A stretch of DNA of 64,000 nucleotides from Membranipora membranacea. Its lineage: Eukaryota > Bryozoa > Gymnolaemata > Cheilostomatida > Membraniporidae. Location: the NCBI GenBank assembly GCA_914767715.1, contig OU612068.1:6448001-6512000 (forward strand), in the 5' to 3' direction. The notes beneath the pieces are model-generated. The model did no database searches and was not told the DNA's origin. It saw nothing but the letters and a program-made list of their open reading frames with translations. Numbering within the stretch: position 1 is the first letter of the stretch; the number at the start of each line of letters is the position of its first letter. Made by a program: the position numbers and the translations under genes. Of this stretch, positions 42,601 through 50,100 are shown one piece after another.

Positions 42601-44155
42601 CTTTGTTGTATATAATTGTTAGTGCTGTTGTATTATTCAGAGATTAATTGGTGCGAGGAAGGAAATGGTGAATGTGAGCAGATCTGTACATCATCTCCAT
42701 CTGGACCTTCATGCTCGTGTTATCCTGGCTTCAATCTCCGATCTAATGATTCACAAACTTGTGAAGGTAGGTATTTTCTGTAACTATTACACCAGCTACC
42801 TGTGCGCTGGTGTTTCATTCCAGTGCTAGCCTTTAAACCACTACTGTTTAGTTTGAACAGTTCTGAACATCTTCCAGACTGTACGAACATTACAGAAGTG
42901 TTTTGACGGTGTTTGTTTAGGACCATCTCCAAACTCACAGCATGGTACCTCGTAGTTTTATTTTTAGCATTGACATTTTTAGTATCTTTGAATTCGGACA
43001 AAGTGGAGAATATTGGTCGGTCAGAACATATATAAAACAGGGTGCATGAAAAGTCTATTTTTGAGCCAAAATGCCATTGGCAGGTTCAGCAAATAAAATC
43101 CCTCAAATATTGAACCCAAATGTTAGTTGCAATCATATATAGATAAAAAATACAGCATGCCGAAGTTCAACACAAGATTGTAGAGGTAAACCGGATACTT
43201 AGAGTTGCCTTGTCATTGATCTAAAGAGGACAACTCCTGTCTTCTAAGTTTTGTACTCTTGTTTCTGTTCTGTTTCAATTATTACTGCATTATTACTACA
43301 TAAACTACATGCCCACCTGAGTAGCATCTACTTGTAGGTTTTAATTTTTATTATTATTATTCGTAGACATAGATGAATGTTTGGCTGATAATGGAGGATG
43401 TAGACAGTTCTGTAATAACTTACCCGGTACATACAGGTGTGAGTGTGAGGATAATGAGCTGTGTAAGCCTGGATATATACGTGACACTATATCTGATCAG
43501 TGCTTCGGTATGTATATACGTGATACTATATCTGATCAGTGCTTCGGTATGTCTGTAGCATCTTTCTTCATGTGATTATCCATAAATCACAAAAAACAAT
43601 CCATAAACTACAACATATGATCTTGGTTTTTTATGGATTGATCAGTTTGCTGTAGGGTCAATAATCAATCGATTGTTTACGCTTGTTGTAAGATGCTAAT
43701 TTTTGAGCCACTGTGTATCGTTCACGTCTGCAAAGCAGTTTTAACTGTCTTCAAACATCTTGACAGTTGTTTAATGGTGGACTAAGTTGAGTAAGTTGAG
43801 TGAGTTTCTCAATCATTTTATAGATACCTAAGTAATCAGGTTCGGACCTGCTTACACTGATTCACAATGTTATTTTTGGATTTTAATATCTTTTTTTCAT
43901 GAGAACTTGTAACAAAGAATTAATTAAATAGAATGGGGTGTAATTCAGTATCTGTAGATAAACTAGGTACAATCCCATTGTGTTACACTGAATTCATTGG
44001 TTGTAGATATTAATGAATGCAAGGAAAACGAAAACCCATGTAGTGAAATTTGTGAGAATTTCCCTGGAACTTACCGCTGCTCATGTTTCGATGGTTCAGA
44101 TCCAGATCGTCACGGTAAATGCGCTATTCTTCTCAATTCCCCTGTTCAACCGTGA
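12604..44155 (+). CDS. large secreted EGF-repeat protein (about 1364 residues, 34 exons)
   Basis: Exon 1 (12604-12655) codes a signal peptide ([17 protein letters not shown]). Exon 2 (13100-13150) is a short linker. From exon 3 (13368-13478) to exon 34 (44007-44155) nearly every exon is one EGF-like module of about 40 residues, with introns always in phase 1, so all 34 exons sum to 4095 bases in one frame. Modules are of two kinds: calcium-binding type with D-I/V-N/D-E-C (for example exons 4, 8, 13, 21, 24, 25, 29-34) and NGGC type without it. No transmembrane segment or other domain was seen, and the last exon completes its sixth Cys just before a stop, so the product is predicted to be secreted matrix or ligand-like material resembling the EGF regions of fibrillin, nidogen or LDL-receptor relatives. 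The start Met is the first ATG before the hydrophobic stretch, 16 bases after the stop of the preceding frame. Two adjacent genes are the main alternative, but phase and style continue unchanged across the 5.4-kb intron. Confidence 0.85.
13513..13562. repeat. small hairpin element (TAGCCTTGTCACG family)
   Basis: Inverted repeat TAGCCTTGTCACTCAGCCAC ... GTGGCTGCGTGATAAGTCTA with a T-rich loop, 35 bases after the donor of EGF exon 3. Confidence 0.6.
13855..14085. repeat. imperfect tandem repeat, two units of about 115 bases
   Basis: GGTTGCAACCTCAGAG and CCTCAGCTGATCCTCAGAGG recur, together with a CA(C/T)(A/G)ACGTC...AACATAT block. GGTTGCAACC is itself palindromic, so the block can fold on itself. 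Confidence 0.6.
14391..14504. repeat. short palindromic MITE, family B
   Basis: It starts TAGATCAAGTTTGGTCCG and ends in a diverged complement (GGATTAAACTTATGG). Central arms TGGTCACTG and GGTGTGACCA pair around the middle. Further copies are at 17136, 26451 and 38694. Confidence 0.65.
14790..15850 (-). pseudogene. CR1/L2-like LINE reverse transcriptase, 5'-truncated
   Basis: The minus strand gives successive RT motifs: [42 protein letters not shown] and the catalytic box [10 protein letters not shown], followed by the thumb motif [14 protein letters not shown] and a C-terminal domain to about 14790 (231 codons open from 15485). At least two frameshifts (near 15485 and near 15730) break the frame, and the endonuclease half is missing. 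It lies antisense within intron 3 of the EGF gene. It is a better preserved copy than the ones at 2552 and 55900 but still dead. Confidence 0.9.
16312..16475 (+). ncRNA. U1 spliceosomal snRNA, copy 1
   Basis: A 164-base match to animal U1: the 5' end ATACTTACCTG pairs with 5' splice sites; stem-loop I has a loop like the U1-70K site (GATCAACAAGC); stem-loop II carries the U1A-binding loop ATTGCACTTC; then the conserved CCCCAAATGTGGG-AACTCG segment, the Sm site AATTTTTGG and the terminal hairpin GTGGGGGACTGCGTTCGCGCTATCCCCT. It is one of three copies, same strand as the host EGF gene, and shares about 30 bases of 5' flank (ending CTGAGCAAAGTGAACCAATTC) with copy 2. It should be transcribed by Pol II from its own promoter. 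Confidence 0.95.
17136..17224. repeat. short palindromic MITE, family B
   Basis: Starts TAGATCAAGTTTGATCCAG and ends CAAACTTGGTCTA; its middle has lost part of the inner arm compared with the 38694 copy. Confidence 0.6.
17545..17708 (+). ncRNA. U1 spliceosomal snRNA, copy 2
   Basis: As far as I can compare by eye, this is identical to copy 1 over its 164 bases, 1233 bases downstream and in the same orientation, with all protein-binding and Sm elements intact. Flanks agree only for a short distance upstream, so the two copies have been kept alike inside the RNA while the surroundings diverged. Confidence 0.95.
18520..18545. repeat. G homopolymer
   Basis: A run of about 14 G in the intron. 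Length is likely to be unreliable in assembly. Confidence 0.7.
19200..19357 (+). ncRNA. U1 snRNA copy 3, variant or pseudogene
   Basis: It keeps the 5' end ATACTTACCTG, the U1A loop ATTGCACTTC, the AAATGTGGG segment and the terminal hairpin. It differs from copies 1 and 2 by a 6-base deletion on the 3' side of stem-loop II, by changes in stem-loop I (CTTGGATCAATGAGCTAG replaces the paired CTAGGATCAACAAGCTAG, altering the 70K-site loop), and by an extra T with loss of a G at the Sm site (AATTTTTTG). The 5' flank is also more diverged. It is most likely a decaying copy, with a divergent U1 variant as the alternative. Confidence 0.8.
26451..26587. repeat. short palindromic MITE, family B
   Basis: It contains GTTTGGTCC...GCCTGCATTCGGAGTTGCTCCCC with complements GGGGAGCAACTGGAATGCCGGC and GTATCAAACTTGATCTA, in intron 15 of the EGF gene. 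Confidence 0.65.
27300..27395. repeat. minisatellite, unit about 15 bases
   Basis: Five to six imperfect copies of CATCATTACAGAGA, in intron 16 of the EGF gene. Each unit contains TTACAG, which resembles a 3' splice site. Confidence 0.7.
28552..31880 (-). CDS. nested type I membrane protein with NHL-like propeller repeats
   Basis: Six minus-strand exons: 31804-31880, 31434-31669, 30299-30559, 29310-29924, 28914-29015 and 28552-28721, joined in phases 2,1,1,1,1 with good splice sites, give 1461 bases or 486 residues plus TGA. Exon 1 codes a signal peptide ([20 protein letters not shown]). Exons 2-4 contain beta-strand-rich repeats; two segments resemble NHL repeats (a [20 protein letters not shown] stretch spanning into DIIAVD, and [19 protein letters not shown] into [15 protein letters not shown]). 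Exon 5 is a Ser/Thr-rich stalk. Exon 6 has one transmembrane helix ([20 protein letters not shown], about residues 437-456), a basic stop-transfer RQIKK and a 30-residue tail. The extracellular part is probably a beta-propeller for binding. The whole gene sits antisense in intron 17 of the EGF gene. Function unknown. Confidence 0.8.
29122..29232. repeat. imperfect palindrome around a C homopolymer
   Basis: ATAGCCTGTCTTGACATGC on the left pairs with ATCAAGACAGGCT on the right, around CCCCCCCCCCCCCC at about 29180. It lies in an intron of the nested gene. Confidence 0.55.
31697..31720. repeat. AT dinucleotide microsatellite
   Basis: About 12 AT units in intron 1 of the nested membrane-protein gene. 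Confidence 0.8.
31881..33071. other. remainder of EGF intron 17, probable promoter side of the nested gene
   Basis: No exon recognised. The 5' flank of the nested minus-strand gene must lie here. A very AT-rich stretch occupies about 32800-32990. Confidence 0.4.
33642..33720. repeat. small hairpin element (TAGCCTTGTCACG family)
   Basis: TGTCACGCAGCTAC ... TAGCTGCGTGACAAGGCTA arms around a T/A-rich inner inverted repeat, 18 bases after the donor of EGF exon 19. Confidence 0.7.
34311..35576. repeat. large foldback transposon, family A (arms about 590 bases)
   Basis: Almost the entire 1.2 kb is one imperfect palindrome centred near 34905: AAAACTTGATTCGATGA at 34311 pairs with TCATCGAATCAAGTTTT near 35475; GCCGCTTTCATTAAC near 34795 pairs with TTAATGAAAGCGGC near 35002; even the centre (ACGCAACAGAATGC and GCATTCTGTTGCGT) pairs. 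The right side extends to 35576 with the GATCGGTCTTTGACATACCTT end known from the copy at 6434; the matching left end is missing, cut close to the donor of EGF exon 20 (34278). No coding capacity. Confidence 0.8.
38323..38402. repeat. 27-base tandem repeat, three units
   Basis: CATATGATGGCAGGTATGAT and ATCTAAG repeated three times directly after the donor of EGF exon 24. Each unit contains CAGGTATGAT, which looks like a 5' splice site. Confidence 0.8.
38694..38811. repeat. short palindromic MITE, family B, best preserved copy
   Basis: TAGATCAAGTTTAATCCG...GCCTGCATTC on the left, GAATGCAGAC...GGATCAAACTTGGTCTA on the right. AGTAATAT flanks both sides and could be an 8-base target duplication. 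Confidence 0.7.
39970..40026. repeat. AT-rich palindromic microsatellite
   Basis: TATATATATATATTATATAA-type sequence in intron 26 of the EGF gene, just upstream of a fragment (GGGTCAAACTTGATCTGA) that looks like one end of a family-B MITE. Confidence 0.7.
43469..43550 (+). repeat. 39-base tandem duplication spanning the end of EGF exon 33
   Basis: The last 39 bases of exon 33 together with its GGTATG donor are repeated once, so donor-like sites stand at 43507/43508 and 43546/43547. The second copy stays in frame and would add 13 residues. Confidence 0.85.
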
Positions 44156-46930
44156 CCAAGAAGTGTAAGAAATGAAAAAAACGCATTCTTCCAATAGTAA
44201 TTTCCTTCAAAGCTACAACAAAATTCATACTTCACTAGCAAGCTGATTTTTAAAATTAAAAAAAAAATTTTTTGGAATGGGCTTCCAGTTGAATTGAACC
44301 CAGCGATGACCATGAACACTATATTATGATTAAACCCTTTCTGTAGATTATTACTCTAATATTAGGCTACAATTATGCTGTTTTTGTCTTGTCTCGTGTT
44401 CATATTTATTCCATATATTCGTAATGTCCAATTTTAATGCATGAAACATTCAAATTCAAACGTATTTTAATCAGAAACTAAATTTACTCCTATTTGGGCC
44501 TCACAGTCATATGAGAGGAATCATTTCTTGTTATGAGCTTTTTTGCCTCTGCTGTTACCTAGCGCTAGAAATTCATAGTCTTTCTACATTTTGGATATTT
44601 CGACAACCAGCAAATAATTAATACTAAAATAAAAATCTCATCAGAAACTTGATAACACAATTCATTCGCTGTGAATTTGATTCTGCATAATAGCTGTGAA
44701 CACAATAACGGGAATGGGTCAAACTGCTCATCATTCTTATTCTCATTGAATCATCTTTTCAAATCATATTACACTTGATATCTTATTCTTTAGTTTCCCT
44801 AACCACTGTGAAAAAGTAACCCCCTATTATTCATCCTAACCATCATCTGAAACTCTAATAACTGCCTTTTCAGTCGTTATGCCCATCAAAGACGTTTTAC
44901 AAATTTCAATCAGAGAGGAATAGACAGTTTTCTGAGCCCTTATTCATGCCTCAATTCGGAGTTGTCCTCTCTCCAGTTTGGTACTTTTAACCCAGGCCGC
45001 ATAGGAAAAACCTGCTGAAAGAGGGTTATCTTGAAAACCGCTTATGTAAGGATATAAATGATTTTTGATTCAGAGTCTGCACCATTGAAAATCCTGCGGG
45101 ACAGGGTTTCCAAATCATTGGAGACTTGAATGTTGATACATCTTAATTTTAGTGATGAAACTCGTGAAAAATAGGCAGAAAATGCTATAATTGACTATCC
45201 AAATACTAAAAAATTTTCCCAAACTATGTCCATATGAGTTTTCAATGTTGCAGATTCTGAATCAAAAATAATTTTTATCCTATTATAAGCGGTTTTCAAG
45301 ATAACCCTCTTTTCAGCACGTTTTTCCTATGCGGCGTGGGTTAAAAGTACCAAACTGGAGAGAGGACAACTCTGAATTGAGGCCTAAATCAGAAGTCGAA
45401 AAACTGTTACCTCATGTAAACATTAATTTTTTAATAGGAAAAAGCATTAGATTGGTGAACAACTCCATTCACAGTCCGATAACTGCATTTTAGATACAAA
45501 AGGAGACGGCATCATTGGAATATCGATCAAATTAGTTCATAGTTCAAGTCTTTGTTCGATCTTGTGATGATTTAACTGTGATTGCAGTGCACTAGAGGCG
45601 GTAGAAACCCAACCAATCCCTGTCATCATAGGAGGCTAGATTAAGCTGGTCTAAGCCCCCCAAACTTTTAGTAGAGGGAGATTTACCCATATTAGATGAG
45701 ATTAACCCATATTAGGGATCGATTTGTTAACATTTTTCAGTCACAAAGTTACCATGTTAGATCGAAAGCACAATATGTAGAGGATTTAGATTGGTTTCTG
45801 TGTATCAGCACTAACTCCATTTAAATAAATATGCACCTTACCCTGAGGTGTATATTGACAAAAATTTGCCTTAGATATTGCTGAAAGCAGAAAAACCTCA
45901 AGCTAAGTCATAATATTCAAACAATGTTCTGTCAGGCTACTGAAGAAATGAAAGAAAAGCTTATTATTTCCATTATTACTTTTATTTGCTATAATGAAAT
46001 TCCGAAAGTGTTTTTCAAAATTATGCCACGTAGAAAAATATATACAAAAAATAATTGTGAAAGTGAAACTAGGTGTGATAATCACTGTATTTTTCCTCTC
46101 CCTAATATTATGACAAAAATACAGTTTGCGATTGATCATATATGTTACAATAATAAAAATTTACAGCTCAGAGTTGATTGGTAATGAAAACATGAGTTGT
46201 GTTATAAAAATATAAGGGAACCTATTACCCTTACAGTTTTAGTGAACAAATCACCACCGCTCTAACATTCAGATATTTAGAAGTGGACTGTTGCCCACTG
46301 CACACTTTGTTTAGGGTCGCCGATCCTTATCAGCGTTACAATGCCCCCAACCTGGACCTGCGCGGAATATGGGTCCAGGTTGTGACCCAAATTCAGGAAG
46401 ATCAGTGCACTAGCAAGCTGCATACAACTGACTTTCATTCATCCAACAACTAATAGGAATATGACAGTGTTGTCGATTAAGAAATTGCTATAATTAAGTT
46501 TGAGGATCGTCTTTCCTTGTACAAAAGGAAGACAACTAATAATTATCTGGCTAGAAAATAGCTCTTTTTAGAAAAAAAAGCTTGTATTTCAAAGGGTTCA
46601 CCTGAGGGAACTCCCGGTTTGCGCTGAGCGATAAGAAATAAAGGAGACTTGCAATGAAACTTATTTAAATAAACAAATAACTAACTAATCTGTTATGATC
46701 AAAACATTAGAGATGGCGTCAAGCTAACGCACTACTCAATGTAATGTGATGAGGCCAGTAGGGCTAACTATAAAACTATAACAATGAAACCGCTTCAATG
46801 GTTGTAGAATGATAAGCTATCATGATGATATTTTCCCCATCTCTCAATCTTATTAAATGTGTTTCACTCTACTCACTTCCATATTGAAAAATGTGAGAGT
46901 ATCACAAAATGTTGCTCCTTCCTTTTTGAC
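44156..46930. other. region between the EGF gene and the ROCO-caspase gene
   Basis: No gene recognised. The two genes converge here, so 3' UTRs of both should lie in it. It holds the foldback at 44945-45388 and a small palindrome at about 46350-46384 (AACCTGGACC ... GGGTCCAGGTT). Longer open frames at 45903-46184 overlap on both strands and show no codon or family support. Confidence 0.5.
44945..45388. repeat. foldback transposon, family C
   Basis: Arms of about 150 bases: TGCCTCAATTCGGAGTTGTC at the left pairs with ACAACTCTGAATTGAGGC at the right, continuing through CCAGTTTGGTACTTTTAACC / GGTTAAAAGTACCAAACTGG and AACCGCTTAT / ATAAGCGGTT to ATTGAAAA / TTTTCAAT, with a loop of about 140 bases. 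Confidence 0.85.
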
Positions 46931-47158
46931 ACCTCATACTCTTCTCATTGCCTCGATACTGAACCGCAGCTCTCCTCCTCTTTCAACTGGAATTTCAAAT
47001 AACTCCGTCATAACTATTTGAACGCACTGCTTCAGTGATAGAACATGTGAGAAAGTTTTAGCGATAGGGCGTCTCCTGGAAATGATCTAGACCAAAGTTG
47101 CATTGTGGGTATGTTGCTAACCCTCACCTGCTGCTCAATCATGACATCAAACTTTCTG

Positions 47159-50100
47159 TTATATTATGGTGAATGATGGAAAACTACTTTCACAAACTCC
47201 AATCCTGGGACAAAAGCAGTCTAACATAAATGGATCACGCTTACCAGCCCAGATTAATTTTGCTTTCATCTCATTAGGAGGTTTGGGGTCAATTACAGAC
47301 TCAGGGTGATCTTCAGTCTGCATGTTTACTCCTGGTGACAGATATAGCTTCCTCTCATTTGTGAAGGTGCATGTTGTCACTGGAACCTGCCCAACCTGTA
47401 TTTTCTCATGGATATTGGGATCTCGCTGTCTTTGTTCAGTTTGATTCTTGCTGAGCTGACGGACTACTTCCTGTACCTAAAATGGACTTGCTATTGCTAT
47501 GATACACAAAGATACAGAAAACTGACAGCTGTTGGTGGATTTGATTTATAATTATGGTACATCATTTATTTTTGATTTGAAGACTTCACCAACTACCAAG
47601 CATGCAGGTTTTTTAGTAATTTACAGCTATTTTAAAACAGAGATTTCAGTATAGTACCTTATCAGAGAGAGTACGAAGATCGCAATGGGCAGCACACTTT
47701 GAAAACACTGCTATGAGCGACCTTATAAACACAGAGCCATTGTTAGGACTCCTGGATGCAGCAAAGCCTAAAAAAAGAGGAATCATTTTCATCCATTGAC
47801 ACAAATGGTAATGGAGAAAGCATCTTGATCCAAACAGACTTATATGTCAAGAAAGAGAAGAGTTTGGAGTTTTTAAAATAGAAAATATATACACGGTAAA
47901 TCATCGACTAATTGAATCCATAAATACAAACACAAAAACGAACACGAACATAAACATGAACATGAATAATTATATTATAACATATTATTATGATTGAACC
48001 TTACCATCGAAACTGGCCTTCATAATCAATAAGTCGTCAACACACAGATGGCCTCTATCTAATACTTCTGCGTCGGGTGCAGCAGACGATGTTGACGCCT
48101 GTGTAAACTCTGCTGCACAATGCTGGATTTGCCCGCTTGTAGACGCTACAGCTGTTTTGGGATATGTCTGCGGCATGCTTCTTTTACGTTTTGGCTCTGG
48201 AGATGTTAATTCTTCATGCTCATCTAAAAATAAACGAACTCTTGTCAAATTATAGGTTGTCACAATAACAAATCTTGTAGAAAGAGATGAACAACAATCA
48301 TGTAGGTGTTCATTTCCAACTTCTCACCACCCAATATCAAAGATTATAAATACTGATATAACTATCTACATCTATCTCTGTGACTCTTTGTGTATGATGT
48401 AAAAGGGTTATGGGAGGAAGAGGTAGCTGTCTGTAAATAGAATGTCAACGATACTTCAATCTACATGTATTTGATTTGAGTCTAGCATGATTGAATTACT
48501 CAAACTAACAAAGGAGTGCAGGGGCCACCAAAATAATACCTAGCATCACATTTGGTTTTCTGTTTCCACTTATACGCACAATTTAAGTATTGCTCTTTGA
48601 AGACTGGTGGAGGAAGTGGGTATTATTTAATATTCTAACCTCCAGAACAAGCTTGTAAAATGATCAGCTTTGGTTTCCCTCGCATTGCAGGAAAGTTCTG
48701 ACTTGATAGAAGCTTGTAGATATCCGTTAACCTAAGATTGATATCATCACATCCGCTCACTCTTCCAAGATCACCATGAGTCATAAGTACAAGAACGAAC
48801 ATGCCGAGTCCATCATGCACAGAACTTCCTGTCCTCTTATCCACCAATTGTGTTTCATTATGAATAGCAGTGACAATATCCTACAGTAGGAGAGAATCGC
48901 CATCATTGCTTATGAAGCCAAAAGTAAGCTAATGACAATTATCGAGACCGAGTAAAGATCAATCTCTTATATGGGTTTGCAAACAGTACCTAGAAATCAG
49001 CAGAGATCTTTTTATGTGTTTCAGAATTGTATGCTCAACATTATAAAGACATTCAATGAGAAAGTGCACGGTATGTTTGGCTAGCTTTGTCACGCTGCTA
49101 TAATACGCGGCAACCCAAAAAGGTAGCCAGGTGTCAAGGCTAATGTTTGGCAAGAAGGATACTGGCTGATCATGTGTTGAACAAGTAAAAGATGTCGATA
49201 AAACTTACCCGCGCTGACCAGTTTCTGTCTGCAGAATCGTTGCTGACAACAAATCCAAAGCTTGTAAGCATTTCACAAATGTTGTCATAGTCATATTCGG
49301 AGCCATAACGAGCACCTTCCTTCTTCTTTGTATGCTGGTTGTTAATGATGAGTGCACGTCCCCGGGTTTTTGTCATCAGGTAAAGCTGGAATTTAGGCAG
49401 AACCATACTTCAAACTTCACCGACTGCAATTTTTACTTTTAATTGACTTGTCATTCAAACCACAATCTAATCACAGTTTACAGTTTATAAAATTATAAGG
49501 GAATTTATGAGTCGCCAGACGTTGTTACAATTTTAAATAATTTTCTTTTATTTTTAAACAATCGAGAGTTGTGATTGATATTTCATAATGATTAAGACAT
49601 CAGGACTCAAGTCATGAAAACTGCCAGATTTCCTTTTACTCACATTTTCAACCGGGGCAGTCGGTCGCAGTGATCTCTGGTGTTCTATATCAAACTTCAA
49701 CTTTGGTTCGGCTTCATTGTCACGCAAAAGTCTGATAACCACGTCAAGGTCGTTCTTATGAGCTGGTCGTATACCTATGATGTACTTCTTCAGTTCATCT
49801 AATTCTGCTGCTCTCGGTGCATTATCTGAGACTGAAAAGGGAAAACACTTGGTGCTTAAAAGATCGAGTAAACAATGTATTATACACATCGTCCCATGCC
49901 TCTTACAGAACTGCCAAACAATTATAAAGAAAGTTGGGGTCGTCGGCTAGCCAATCTTGTTTTCATGGCAAAGGGTTCTATGGACTATGGAACTAATGAC
50001 ATTGAAAAGGGTAGGCTTAAGACTCACCATATGGCTCATTTAACAGCTTGGGTATGCGGTCTGCTTTGTCGCAGTACTGTTTGGATCTTGGAGCTCTTGA

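Larger units (their letters stand above)
33072..44155 (+). other. EGF gene, second exon block (exons 18-34)
   Basis: Exons: 33072-33191, 33498-33623, 34158-34277, 35849-35971, 36727-36852, 37675-37791, 38189-38308, 38903-39025, 39570-39692, 40126-40248, 40602-40724, 41219-41341, 41681-41803, 42168-42293, 42641-42766, 43367-43507 and 44007-44155. Each but the last is a phase 1-1 module. The modules from 38189 on are more uniform (41 or 42 codons, mostly with the D-x-D/N-E-C calcium motif and a C-x-N-x-x-G-S-F hydroxylation-like consensus, for example [12 protein letters not shown]), which suggests recent amplification at the 3' end. The last exon reads past a GGTAAATGC donor-like site to complete its sixth Cys and stops at 44153-44155. 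Confidence 0.85.

Noticed and set aside
45903..46184. Overlapping open frames on both strands
   Set aside because: AT-rich, no domain or codon signal, no compatible splice partners.
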